From assembly GCA_933207985.1 (NCBI GenBank), contig OW240918.1, positions 111,214,674 to 111,278,673 of the forward strand: 64,000 nt of DNA, in the 5' to 3' direction. The notes under the pieces are model-generated. The model worked only from the letters and a program-made list of their open reading frames with translations, did no database searches and was not told where the DNA came from. Source of the stretch: Pelobates cultripes. Taxonomy: Eukaryota > Chordata > Amphibia > Anura > Pelobatidae. A program made the translations under genes and the position numbers. Positions 12,295 through 23,410 of this stretch are shown in pieces. Within the stretch, counting starts at the first letter, position 1. Every line of letters begins with the position of its first letter.

Positions 12295-12509
12295 CAAATT
12301 GCGTAGAGATAGCACTCCCAGGACTCCAAAGGTGTAAAAATAAAATTTTACTTTTATTTCTAAATTTAAAAGATCAACGTTTCAGTTTGTCACCCAAACT
12401 GATGAAAGTTGGGTGACAAACTGAAACGTTCTTTTAAATTTGGAAAATAAAAGTGACATTTTATTTTTACACCTTTGGAGTCCTGGGAGAGTTATTTCTA
12501 CGCAATTTG
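12295..12509. repeat. Long near-palindrome with hammerhead-like core
   Basis: Arms of about 100 bp (12295-12400 and 12407-12509) are near-perfect inverted copies around a 6-nt loop. They contain GTGTAAAAATAAAA, AACGTTTCAG and the matching reverse complements. At the centre CTGATGA (12399-12405) is followed by a possible stem (AGTT...AACT) and then GAAAC (12422-12426), the order of conserved parts in a hammerhead ribozyme. Such motifs are known from Penelope-like elements and retrozymes. The arms suggest two copies of one repeat in head-to-head arrangement. Self-cleavage is not established. Confidence 0.75.
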
Positions 12510-12589
12510 TATTTTTTTTTATTTTTTTAAACAATGTATCTTTAAACACTATTTCTCTGTCATTGTAACATAGCTGGGTGTGCTTGTTC

Positions 12590-12590
<1 letters not shown>

Positions 12591-12649
<59 letters not shown>

Positions 12650-12650
12650 T
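12591..12650. repeat. (TA)n(TG)n microsatellite
   Basis: About 19 TA units pass into about 9 TG units. The short minus-strand frame across it is spurious. Confidence 0.9.
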
Positions 12651-13564
12651 TACATACATACATATATTTCGTAGTTTGTCTTGTTCTACATCTTAAAGCT
12701 AGATTTTCCCTGCCCTACTCATCATTTTTGATTTGTTAAATGTTATTCAACGATCTGCTTATCTCTATAGACTTTCTCTGTTATTTCTGCTCTCCCCCCC
12801 CCCCCTTATTTTATTGATACCCACCCAAATGGTCTTGCTTGACCAATCCTCACCTCCTCTGTGCATCTCCATTCCATAGTTTTATTGCAGTCCTTTTTTG
12901 ACCCTATCCTCTCTGTTTTTCCACAGTCTGAATTTTAAAAGTTCCCTGCAGCAAACCAGGACATTGCTCAGATGCCCACCCAACTCTCCCCTCACCACCC
13001 CAAGATTCTTACTACATTTATAGATAGAATCTCACACACAAATTTAGATGATTAGTCATGACAGCTGCAAACATTGCCAGTAATCAGCACACCCTCTCAT
13101 TCTCTTAACCCCTAACACTCAGCCATCACTCTCCTTACTTCTGCTCATTCTGCTTTCCTCAAAGTGCCTACTCATAGGAGCAATGCTCTATCTTCTCCTC
13201 TCCTCTTTTTCTCTCATCTCTCTCAGCATCAAAATATCTCATTACACCTACTTCCCTCAACAACACAATTACATTAATATTAATCCCTCTCTGTTTCACT
13301 CCCCCCCTTCTCTCATCTCAAGCCCTGCACTCACTTCTTTATTCTCTCTCTCCTGCTCTAACTCCATCTCATCTGAGACCCCCGCTCATATAAAACCCAT
13401 TCACACCTCCTGTCACTATCACAGCTCCTACTTCTAGCAGCTGGTGATGTCTCACCCAACCCGGGGCCCTTTACTTCATCTGCCCACACTAAGACAGCCA
13501 AAAATCACACAAACCTCATCCACATACCCTGCAGTTTATCCTCATTTACCAACATTCAGTGTGC

Positions 13565-14640
13565 ACTCTCGAACGCCCGCTCAATCTGTAGTAATATGAA
13601 ATCAACCGCTATACACTACCTTGTCATCTCTAACTCACTCACTATACTGGCACTCACTGAGACCTTGCTGTCCCCCCCCCCTTCTTTATGTTCCGGTGGA
13701 CTACAATTCTCCCACACTCCAGACTCGACTGTAAAGCAGACGGTGTAGGAATCCTTCTCTCCCCTCAATTTACCTTTCAACCTATCCTCCCTGCCCTCTC
13801 CTTTACTTCCTTTGAAGTTTACACTGTCCACCTTTTTAAGCCCACTCCTTTAAGAATTGCCATTATCTATCGCCCTCCCGGTCATCCTAGGCTATTCATT
13901 GAACACTTTTCTTCTTGGCTACCCCACTTTCTCTCCTCTAGCACTCCCTCCCTCATACTTGGGGACTTTAACATCCCAATCAACAACATCAATTGCCCTG
14001 ATACCTCCCGCCTGCTCTCTGTAACCTCCTCCTTTGGCCTCACGCAGTTGTCTACCTCAGCAAGTCATACAGCAAGAAACACTCTTGACCTCATCTTCAC
14101 CAATCCATGTACCACCTCTAATCTCTCCACTGTTCCATTTCCTTTGTCTGACCACCATCTGATAACATTTGACATCAGCATATCCCGTACCCAAATTTCA
14201 CCACCCTCAACTCACCAATCTCGCAGAAACCTCAACTGCCTTGATCTCCAGCATTTCTCCACCAAACTCCAAACTCTCCTTTTACCCATCTCAAATCTAA
14301 CTTGCCCTACCTCTGCAACCTCCCTCTACAACTCAACTCTCTCCTCTCAACTCGACATCATGGCACCTCTCGCAATTAAACGCAGCAAGCGCCCCCAATT
14401 ACAACCATGGCACAACAAGCTCAACCGTTACCTCCAAAAATGTTCAAGAGCTGCTGAACGCTGCTGGAGAAAGTCTCATTTTGCATCTGACTTCCTCCAC
14501 TATAAAATTATGCTACGCTCCTACAGCCTGGCTCTCTCCACTGCAAAAGTATACTACTTTAACACCCTTATAAGTACACTGTCCCATCAACCCAAACACC
14601 TATTTCACACTTTTGATGCTCTTCTTTGCCCTTTTGATGC
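13565..14640 (+). pseudogene. LINE endonuclease domain and linker, frameshifted
   Basis: The endonuclease would nick target DNA for target-primed reverse transcription. Visible motifs in order are NARS (about 13578), the ALTET segment holding the catalytic Glu (about 13650), YRPPG (about 13870), GDFN (13961-13972) and SDHH (14147-14158). The last two are the catalytic Asp/Asn and Asp/His pair of this fold. The first part is in another frame from the 13688-14640 part, so a frameshift lies near 13680. A basic linker with Trp and Cys residues follows (about 14390-14480). A duplicated CTTTTGATGCTCTTCTT word occurs at about 14610-14650. Confidence 0.85.
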
Positions 14641-14904
14641 TCTTCTTCACCCTTTTACTCCCCCTCCTTCTACCACCTTGTCGCCACAAACTTTGCATCT
14701 CACTTCACTGAGAAGATCTCTACAATCAGAGAAGAGATCGATAATCTCTCTCCTTCCCCTAACAATACATCACCCAACCCCACTCCCTCCACCATTCTAC
14801 ACTCATTCGCACCTGCTACAGCAGACGAGGTTCGTGCTCTGCTCCAGTCCTCCCGCCCCACCACCTGTTCCCTCGTTTCTATTCCCTCGCATCTCATCCG
14901 CACT

Positions 14905-15985
14905 TTGTCTCCCTCTCCTGCTCTTCCTCTCACTAAAATCTTCAATCTCTCCCTTTCCTCTGGCACATTTCCCTCTCCCTTCAAACATGCGACTGTAACC
15001 CCAATTCTGAAAAAGCCCATCCTTGACCCCAACTCCCCATCCAACTACCGCCTTATCTCGCTATTGCCATTTGCCTCCAAGATCTTCGAGAGAGTTGTGT
15101 ACATCAGACTGAATGACTTTCTCGAATCCAACTCTCTGCTTGACACCCTTCAATCTGGATTCCGCGCTGGTCATTCTGTCGAAACGGCTGTGACCAAAGT
15201 ATCCAACGATTTAATCGCTGCTAAATCTCGCGTCCATTACTCTATCCTAATTCTCCTTGATCTTTCTGCTGCCTTTGACACTGTTGATCATCAACAGCTT
15301 CTTTGCATTCTCCGTAATTTTGGTCTACAGGATACTGCTCTCTCCTGGTGCTCTTTCAGTGTTTCTCTGACTCTGTCTCTTCCCCCCGACCACTCTCTTT
15401 TGGCGTCCCCCAAGGTTCTGTCCTTGGTCCCCTACTGTTCTTGATCTATACTGCCTCCCTTGGGAAACTCATCAGCTCCCTTGGCTTCCGTTATCATTTC
15501 TATTCAGATGACATGCAAATCTACCTGATCTCTCTCCACCCATCTTGACTCGTGTCTCTGACTGCCTCTCTTCGATCTCCAACTGCATGGCTGCTCACTT
15601 CCTTAAATTCAACCTGTCCAAAACAGAACTTCTGGTCTTTCCTCCCTCAAGTGTTACTACACCTGTGTCTGTCTCCCTCCAAGTTAACGGCGCTACCATC
15701 ACCTCTACCTCACAGGCTCGCTGCCTGGGTGTTCTTTTTTACTCCAACCTCTCCTTCACCCCTCATATCCAATCAATCACCAAATCCTGTCACTTCCATT
15801 CGCCCCTATTTAACCCCAGATGCGGCTAAGGTGCTGGTCCATGCTCTTGTTCTCTCTCGCCATGACTTCTGCAATACCCTTCTCAGTGGTCTTACATGTT
15901 CCCAAATTGCTCCGCTGCAATCTATAATGAATGCAGCGGCGAGGCTCATTTACCTGTCCGCTCGCACCTCCCACGCCTCCCCGCT
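14905..15985 (+). pseudogene. LINE reverse transcriptase remnant, multiple frameshifts
   Basis: The RT palm and fingers are recognisable across three frames. An LKKP...YRLISLLP...FERVV segment and GFRAGHS...[12 protein letters not shown] lie in 14905-15340. [12 protein letters not shown] (about 15400-15440) and YSDDMQIYL (about 15505) lie in a second frame. A downstream thumb-like segment is split between the frames at 15545-15829 and 15552-16007. The catalytic box reads YSDD where L2 elements usually have YADD. Frameshifts near 15345, 15540 and 15800 make the gene non-functional, and the C-terminal tail is cut off at about 16004. Confidence 0.85.
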
Positions 15986-16004
15986 CTGTCAGTCCTTGAA
16001 AAAG

Positions 16005-17680
16005 TAAAACTTATCACGACGATGATATCACCAGTAAAAGTGCAGTTTTTGTTTAAAAAAAAAAAATGCAAAAAACAAATAAAAACGCTAACTTTGGCCA
16101 GTGTTTGTGACTAAGTGGCTACTACAAAAGACTGGATATACCTCATTTTGAATACGCTGGGTTGTCTACATTCGAAAATGCTGTGCCATGATGGGATTAA
16201 CTAACATTCCTTGGCTACCATATGGTCTCAAAAGGCAACACAGAATCATCAAACCAATCTGACAAACTGAATTGGGCAAGCCCTATATTGACCCTGTAAC
16301 TTTCCAAAACACCATAAAACCTGTACATTGGGGGTAATGTTATACTCGGGAGACTTCAGTCAACACAAATATGAGTGTTTAAAACAGTAAAACTTATCAT
16401 GACGATGAAGTCACTAGTAAAAGTGCATTTTTTGTGTTAAAAAAATGCAAAAAACAAATCTGAACGCTAACTTCGGCAAGCGCTTGTGGCTAAGTGGCTA
16501 CTGCAAAAGACTGGACATACCCAATTTTGAATACCATGGGTTGTCTACTTTTTCAAATGGTATGTCATGGTGGGGTTAATTTTTATTTCTGGGCTGCAAT
16601 ACCGTCTCAAAGGCAACATAGACAATCTGGCAAATAGTTTACAAAAACAGAAGTTGGCTAATTTTATGTTTGGCCCTGTAACTTTCCAAATCACCATAAA
16701 ACCTGTGCCCCAGGGGGTACTGTTGTACTTGTGAGACATTACTCTACACAAATATGAGTGTTTTAGATCAGTAAAATGTATTATACTGATAATAACATCG
16801 GTGAAATGGCAGTTTATGTAAAAAATGCAAAAAAAACCTAATATAATTGTCAATTTTGGCAAGCGTTTGTGACTAAATGGCTACTAAAAAAAGACTGGAC
16901 ATACCCCATTTTGAATACCGTGGATTGTCTACTTTTACAAATGGTATGCCATGATGAGGTTAATTTTCATTCCTTTTTCATTTCATTTGCTATACGGTCT
17001 CAAAGGCAACATAGGCCCAGCAAACCAGTCTGGCAAATTTCAATGTGCAAACATGGAAAATAGGAAAGCCCTACATCTGACCCCTGTAAGTTTGCAAAAA
17101 CAAATAAAACCTGTACATTGGGGGCACTGTTGTACTCAGGAGATGTTGCTGAACACATATTGGGGTGTTCTAACAGGGACTGAGAATCCATGCCTAAAGT
17201 ACAATGTGAGAGAAAAAAAAAAAACACAAAAAAAATGACTACCCAAAAGTTTGACAAACACTGGTGGTAGAATTAGTACATGGAAAGTTTTGAAATACCC
17301 TAGGGTGTCTATTTTTCTAAAATATATGGTTTGATGGGGGTAAATTACATTGCTGACTTCAAAAATGTCCCTTATAGGACATGGGTGCATGATGACCAGC
17401 TGTGAAAATTCCAAGTTGGAAAACTGGAATGCATACCCTCATAGTCCCCAGAGAACCCGACACACGTATACATATGCGGTATCACAGTACTCAGGAGATG
17501 TTGCTGAGCACATATTGGGGTGTTTTTACATTTGGCATAGATTGGTGGTAAAATGGTTGCATGAAAAGAGTCAAAATACCCCAAGTTTAATCAAAATAAA
17601 ATACAGTAATGGAATAAAGGGATTTAGTGTAGCTACTATCACCAATGTTGTGTCACCCAAACAACACAAATAAATACAAG
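16005..17680. repeat. Diverged tandem array, unit about 350-400 bp, 4-5 copies
   Basis: Landmark words recur in the same order. AGTAAAACTTATCA or its variants occur at 16004, 16386 and 16768. GACTGGA(T/C)ATAC occurs at about 16130, 16510 and 16893. A TACT(C)AGGAGATGTTGCTGA word occurs at 17134 and 17486 with weaker versions at 16341 and 16732. Spacing is about 382, 384, 400 and 352 bp. Copies differ substantially, so the array is old. The abrupt start directly after the LINE suggests the LINE was truncated by it, or the reverse. No protein is encoded; frames inside are chance. Confidence 0.8.
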
Positions 17681-17690
17681 GGTAAAAGGA

Positions 17691-17841
17691 GTTAACCTTA
17701 TATAACTGCACATGTTTTTTCAAATTGCACTATGAAACCAGTTAACCTTATATAACTGCACATGTTTTATACAAATTGCACTATGCAACCGGTTAACCTT
17801 ATATAACTGCACATGTTTTATACAAATTGCACTATATGTAT
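17691..17841. repeat. Three tandem copies of a 50-51-bp unit
   Basis: GTTAACCTTATATAACTGCA begins at 17691, 17741 and 17792, and the three units are nearly identical. The low divergence contrasts with the older array to the left and implies a recent local expansion. Confidence 0.95.
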
Positions 17842-18259
17842 CGTGTTTTATTGCAGACTTTTAATGTAACTTACTGTTCAAGAATCTGCAGTGGTAACAT
17901 TTTACTGTTTGTAGTGTCAGCTCTCATCTATTCACTCCTTTTACCCCAAGTTTAATACCTTAGGTTGTCTTCTTTTAAAAATTATATACATGTGAAGGGT
18001 TAATCAGGGATTCCTTACCGATATCAGTGTTACAATTGGAAATTGCACTACTTGTACTTATTGCCCTATAACTTGCAAAAAAAAAAAAAGCTAAGAACAT
18101 GTTAACATTGGGTATTTCTAAACTCAGGACAAAATTTGTAAACTATTTATCATGGGTGTTTTTTGGCGGTTATAGATGCGTAGCAGATTTTGGGGGTCAA
18201 AGTTAGAAAAAGTGTATTTAAAAAAAAAAAAATCAGCATATTTTATAACTTTTTTATAG
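17842..18259. other. Non-coding sequence, probably a further diverged unit
   Basis: Words such as TACCCCAAGTTTAATACC and GGGTTAATCAGGGATTCC resemble parts of the preceding tandem array, so this is likely an additional eroded unit. No gene is seen. Confidence 0.4.
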
Positions 18260-18263
18260 TTAA

Positions 18264-18746
18264 AGGACCACTATAGTGCCAGGAAAACATACTCGTTTTC
18301 CTGGCACTATAGTGCCCTGAGGGTGCCCCCACCCTCAGGGACCCCCTCCCACCCGGCTCTGGAAAGGGGAAAGGGGTTAAAACTTACCTTTTTCCAGCGC
18401 TGGGCGGGGAGCTCTCTCCTCCTTCTCTCCTCCTCCTGGGCTGAATGCGCACGCGCGGCAAGAGCTGCGCGCGCATTCAGCCCGTCGCATAGGAAAGCAT
18501 TTACAATGCTTTCCTATGGACGCTTGCGTGCTCTCACTGAAAATCACAGTGAGAAGCACGCAAGCGCCTCTAGTGGCTGTCAATGAGACAGCCACTAGAG
18601 GAAATAGGGGAAGGCTTAACCCATTGATAAACATAGCAGTTTCTGTGAAACTGCTATGTTTATGAAAAAATGGGTTAACCCTAGCTGGACCTGGCACCCA
18701 GACCACTTCATTAAGCTGAAGTGGTCTGGGTGCCTAGAGTGGTCCT
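18264..18746 (-). mobile_element. Multi-hairpin TTAA MITE, copy 1 (reversed)
   Basis: 483 bp between TTAA at 18260-18263 and 18747-18750, with terminal inverted repeat AGGACCACT. Taken in the opposite direction to copies at 25959, 56755 and 59675, it has the same chain of palindromes: terminal CTATAGTGCCAGG hairpin, CCCTGAGGGTG hairpin, GCGCGC-rich imperfect hairpin, AGGAAAGCAT hairpin, TCACTG hairpin, AACATAGCAG hairpin and CCAGACCACTTCA hairpin. There is no transposase; it must have been mobilised in trans by a piggyBac- or Kolobok-type enzyme. Confidence 0.92.
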
Positions 18747-18750
18747 TTAA

Positions 18751-18959
18751 TTATATGATATGATGCAAATAATGATATATTTAGAAAGACCATTTAATAG
18801 GTATATAATGTGTGGGTACAGTAAATGAGTAAGAGGAAAATTACAGCTAAACAGAAATGTAAAAACAGCCCTGGTCCTGAACGGTAAGAAAATTGAAAAG
18901 CGGTCTGGTCACTACGGAATTAATGTAGAAAAATGCAAAGTTATAGACAACAATAACTG
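18751..18959. other. Short non-coding spacer
   Basis: Nothing recognisable lies between the MITE and the CR1-type fragment. Confidence 0.4.
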
Positions 18960-19400
18960 GTAATATCACATCTTGAATAAGCTGTGCAATTTTGGGCACC
19001 TGTTATAAAAAAAGAATATTATGGCATTAGAAAGAGTGCAGAAGTGGGCTACAAAATTAAAGCAATAGAATATTTTAGCTATGAAGAAAGCTTAACAAAT
19101 TTAGGCCTCTTCAGCTTAGAAAAACTTTGCCTCAGAGGGGATATGAAAACATTATACAAATATATCAGGGGCCAGTACAAACCATTGTGTGGAAATCTAT
19201 TCGCAAACAGGACTATGCATAGGATACATGTGTTTAGACTGGAAGAAAGAAGATTTAGTTTAAGGCAAAGAAAAGGTTTTTTTTTTGTTTTTTTTTACCG
19301 TAAGAACAATAAGGATGTGGAATTCTTTGCCTGAAGAAGTGGTTTTATCAATGTCTGTACAGATGTTTAAACAGCAACTAGATGCATAACTGCAAAAATA
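18960..19400 (+). pseudogene. CR1-like LINE, C-terminal ORF2 fragment
   Basis: Translation gives the tail that follows the RT domain in CR1-like LINEs: a WAPV start, a YEE-LTNLGLFSLEK segment, RGDM-T-YKYIRGQY, then RLEERRFSLRQRKGFF and, after a T-run frameshift at about 19280, a VEFFA/LPEEV-like segment and a MFKQQLDAY-like segment. Upstream parts of the element are missing and internal shifts are present (near 19040 and 19280). It is a 5'-truncated, dead copy. A related 3' segment lies at 55585-55897. Confidence 0.75.
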
Positions 19401-20080
19401 ATTGGTTGAATTACTTTTTTTGTCAATTTATGATAAAAGCTTCAATGTGTAATCAGATAAATATAAGGACAAGCCACTGGGTTCATCTGACAGTCCGTCT
19501 CAATAGGCTGTATGTTAACTTGATCTGTGGACTGTATTCTTTTACAAAGTGCAGTCTTCATTTTGCTAATGTAGTAGTGTCCACAAGAGCAAGACAATGA
19601 TGAGTTTTACAACTAATCCTATGTTTAATCTTCTATTTCTTCCCTGTACTGTATGGGGATGGCTGAAATTTTAAGCACAAATAATGTGACCACTGCCTAA
19701 ACACCTAATGCAGTTCTGAAACTTATTTGTATCTGGCATGTAACTTTGTACTGGATCCTGCAGACAAGGAGGTCACCTAAGTTTCTATTTCTTCTATAGC
19801 AAGGCATAGGTGTTTGTTGAAACACCGATGGTAATGTTGGATCACACAATTTTTTAATTATAGTGTTAACCCATTTGGGAGTGACAGAATTAAAGGTCAT
19901 AAGGAATGTCAATCTAGTTTGGTTTGTATCTTTTTGTACATCCCGATGATTTCTTGCCTTTTCCCTTGCTGCATCCAAGGTACCGTATGTTGGTTGTAAC
20001 CTTGTGCCAGAAGTACTATGTAGAAGTACTATACCACCCCCTCTAGTCTACAGGTCGATGTGTATGTATATATGCACACA
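19401..20080. other. Non-coding intronic sequence
   Basis: No gene is recognised. The beginning may still be CR1 3' UTR. The minus-strand frame at 19697-19978 (93 codons) contains no domain I recognise. Confidence 0.35.
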
Positions 20081-21160
20081 CACTGATCAGCCACATAAAT
20101 ACCTAAACAGCCCTTATGTGTCAAGGCATGGACACCATAAGACCTCTGAACATGTTCTGTTGTATCTTGCACCAAGACATTAACAACATATCTTTGAATT
20201 CTTGCCAGTTGTTGGATCAGGCCTTCATTGGTCGTATTTGTTGTTCCAACACATCTGACATATGCTCAGCCAGGTTTGATATTTGGAATTTAGAGGCTAG
20301 CACAACAGCTTGAACCTTGTTCCTTAAACCATTTCTGAACAATTTATGTAGTGTTGCAGGGTGCATTATCCTCCTGAAAGAGGCCATTTCCTTCAGGGAA
20401 CACCATAGCCATGAAGATGTATACATGGTCTGCAGCAATCTCTAGGTTGGTGAATAGTGTCAAAATAACATCGACATGAATGCCAGGACCCAAGGTTTCC
20501 CAGTAGAACATTGGCCATAATGCATCCTGCTGCCATCTCTTCCCAGGTTTACGACCCACACACACCCGTCCAGCCACCTGGTCTAAGAGAAAACATGAGT
20601 CCTCAGACTAGGCAACCTTGTTCCATTGCTCCATGGTCAATTGATGCTTACCTGCCTTTTGAAGGCATTTCGGCAGTGCATAGGGGTCATCATGGGCACT
20701 CTGACAGTCTATGGCACCATACACTGCAAACTGCAATGCACTTTGTTTTCTGTCATGGCCAGCATTAGGTTTTTATGTAATTTGAGATACAGTTGCTCTT
20801 CTGTATGATCCGAACGTATATCAATGCGCCTTAGGCGCCCATGACCCTGATGTTCGTTCACAGGTTGTCCTTCCTTGCACCACTTTTATAGTTACTAACC
20901 ACTGAATACCGGAAATACCTCACAAGATTTGCCATTTTGCTAATGCTCTAACCCAGTCGTCTAGCCATCACTATTTGGTCCTTGTCAACGTCACCCATGT
21001 CTTTTCGCTTGCCCATTTTTCCTGCTTCTAATGCATGAAATTCAAGAACTAACTATTCACTTGCTGCCTAATGTATTCCAGCCCTTGAAAGGTGCCATCG
21101 TAATGATATAATCAATGTTATTCACTTCACATGTCAGTGGTTTTAATGTTGTGACTGATA
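20081..21160 (-). mobile_element. Tc1-like transposon, minus orientation, inactive
   Basis: About 1.08 kb. The ends are inverted: left CACTGATCAGCCAC and right GTGACTGATA with a preceding CACATGTCAGTGG. The left terminus is shortened: the TTAAAACCACTGACA part of the TIR, visible at the right, is absent at the left. The flanks are TA-rich but the TSD is not clean. The element contains a broken Tc1/mariner transposase. A second fragment of the same family lies at 31720-32118. Confidence 0.85.
20115..21016 (-). pseudogene. Tc1-like transposase pseudogene
   Basis: Tc1 transposases cut and paste DNA at TA sites through a paired-type helix-turn-helix region and a DD34E catalytic core. The start is placed at the ATG at 21016-21014 (MGK-basic start). 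[15 protein letters not shown] helix follows at about 20940-20990. The catalytic-core part shows a MFYWETLGPGIHVDV segment (about 20500) and an LFQEDNAPCNTT segment (about 20360) carrying the second Asp. AEHM-SDVLEQQIR (about 20250) carries the Glu. Frameshifts and stops separate these pieces, and the first-Asp region (about 20600-20760) is rearranged. Confidence 0.8.
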
Positions 21161-23398
21161 GTTTTTTTATTTTCAGAGTTTGTTAGGTGCTTACTCTGCA
21201 ATGATGATCTGTATAAATATAGTTTAGCTAATTGGAAACTGAAAGAAGTCTGCAGAAACATTTAGAATATCTCATATAAAATATAACTGTAAGTTTCAGG
21301 TTAAAATTCCAAAGTAGGAGTTAGTGTAAGCAAACATATTACAATTAACAGTGCCAGCATGGGTTATTTTTTTAAATTCTTTAAAAATTGTTCAGTGTCT
21401 CCAAAGTGGAGATGAATGCTGCTTTATAAATACTTTGCTGCATGTAGGTTAACAGAGATACACACATTATGGTATATATCCTGCAAATATACAGGGAAAA
21501 AATAAGCCTTGAATTTTCTTGGCCAAAAATATGTGACCCAAAAAATATGGCATAAAAAAGATAGATGGAGAAAGGAATATAACATAGAGGTATGCAGTGC
21601 AATCTGAAAAATGGAATACACGTGAAAAAGAAAACAAGAGTTTTTAAATTTATATTTACAGGAACAAGAGCATAGTTTGAGAAAACTTGTGTGTTGATAT
21701 GTGGTCCAGATTCAATGGCACTAGCTTTATCTCAGTGTTGACATTGAAAGCATCAAAGGAACATGACATGAGTATTGTAAAAGTTTCCAACTATATTGTG
21801 TTCATCGTTTTCTAGTTGCAAGATCCTGCCTATCTGAAACTTGTGTCTATGCTAGCTTGGCCAGAGAGTCTGTTAAAGATCTCATCCCAACTCGTGTTGT
21901 CAGGTTTAGGATTCCATATCCCATAAGCTTCCAAACGTGCAAGAAATTCTATATGAATACAAGAAAGAAAACATTCTGCAAGAGATTACTTTTGTATTTA
22001 TTTTTTGCAGTTGTCTCCAAGTAGGTTACTAAGCCTATATTTTCCTTGCTGTTTAGACAGACTTTTGTATAAAGCACAAGTTTAATGATAACTCACAACC
22101 AGATCAATAAAACACTCAGTCACTTTTTCTATCATCATCAAAGGCGCAAAGGCTCCAAAAATGGTACAGACACGTTTTTATTGATTTTAACATTTAGTAT
22201 ATTGTTGCTTTAGCGTATTGTTGTACCGGTTGCTGTATTTAACAATCCAGTAACAAAACATTAGCAAAGTTGATACCTCAAGATAATGCATTGCTTTAGA
22301 GGGGACATCCAACTGAATTTATGAGTATGCAGGGAGAGAAACAAACTAACTGGAAGACGGCCGGCTGGGTCACAGAAAGGGCGATATTTTTAACAGCTTG
22401 GTAAGAAAACATCTGAACCCAATTTTGAAATGACTATTCTGGATTAAATAGTCATAGGATTTTGTTTGTTAGAGAGTCGTGACAAAAAGTTCTGCATTAC
22501 ACCTGTACCTGCCTGACACGTTTTTGTTTTTTTCCCATTTCAAAATAAATTTCCTTTAGTGGTTATACAAAATTATATTTTCTGTCTCTAAGCTTCCAGT
22601 CCAGCAGTATTCAGTTAAGCATCTTCATGTGTAACGCTGATAATTAAAGCTGTTTGGTGACAGTCCATAAAGTAAGGTAAACCTTTTTTGAACAAGGTTA
22701 ATTGGCCAATAGATTATTTACAGTGTCTTAATAAGCTTAGCTCATGTTTAAACAAATTGCTTAACAAACCATTAGGATCATTTCCTATTCTCTATTGATT
22801 AATGCATTTTTTGAGTGAAGAGTCCGTGTTCAAGAACTCTAACATAATGATGGGCATCAAATACAGGTGTTGCAAACAGTTTTCTTAATCCTGTTTTGCG
22901 AGAGGATGTAAATAGTTTTTGGAATTTTGTGTTCTGCACAGATGGCAGTGCTATTTTCTCGAACATCTTTTGACTGCTCAGAGATATGTGCATGGGGATG
23001 AGAGCTCTGCTAATTATCCGTTCCTATTAAAAAAAATAAAAAATCACTGGGTCATTTCATCACTATTGGACACCAGTGACACTTAACATTTACCAAGAGA
23101 ACAACTTGTTCTTGTTGTGACATCTTTATATGTAGTATAGAAAGTCCAGACATTATTAATGCAAATGCTGCTGAAAGGATTATTTACAAAAACCCTGTTA
23201 ATACTTATAGACCTTTCATCAAGAAGGATAGCTAATGAATATTTTAAAATCTGTGCAAGTTCTTATTGATGAACTTGGCTCTGTATATTGGCTGTAAAAG
23301 AGTCGAACAGTTATGCAACTTTTTTTTGTCTGATAAATTGTAGTTTGAATTTAAAGCTACTGAATTAAAATTGTGTCATCATTGGTAGATAGTGTAAT
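21161..23398. other. Unique-looking intronic sequence
   Basis: About 2.2 kb of AT-rich sequence without tandem repeats, TE termini or coding signals that I can recognise. All open frames are under 75 codons. It may contain conserved non-coding elements but I cannot test that from one sequence. Confidence 0.45.
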
Positions 23399-23410
23399 AG
23401 AATGGGGCAG

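Larger units (their letters stand above)
12950..16004 (+). mobile_element. Degenerate L2/CR1-group LINE
   Basis: A non-LTR retrotransposon in plus orientation. A pyrimidine-rich 5' segment (about 12950-13560) is followed by an apurinic-type endonuclease domain, then reverse transcriptase. The protein wording (NARS near the start, YRPPG, GDFN, SDHH, then [35 protein letters not shown]) fits the L2/CR1/Jockey group, L2 most closely. Several frameshifts break the coding region. The C-terminal part, 3' UTR and tail are missing: the sequence changes abruptly at about 16005 into a tandem repeat. The exact 5' end is uncertain. Confidence 0.85.

Noticed and set aside
13688..14998. 436-codon open frame as a host gene
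   Set aside because: It contains LINE endonuclease motifs (YRPPG, GDFN, SDHH) and continues into LINE reverse transcriptase; it is a transposon remnant. Its last third is a frameshifted reading.
21161..23398. Additional SNX29 exons
   Set aside because: I looked for PX, RUN and coiled-coil wording next to AG and GT sites and found none here or in the other unique intervals.
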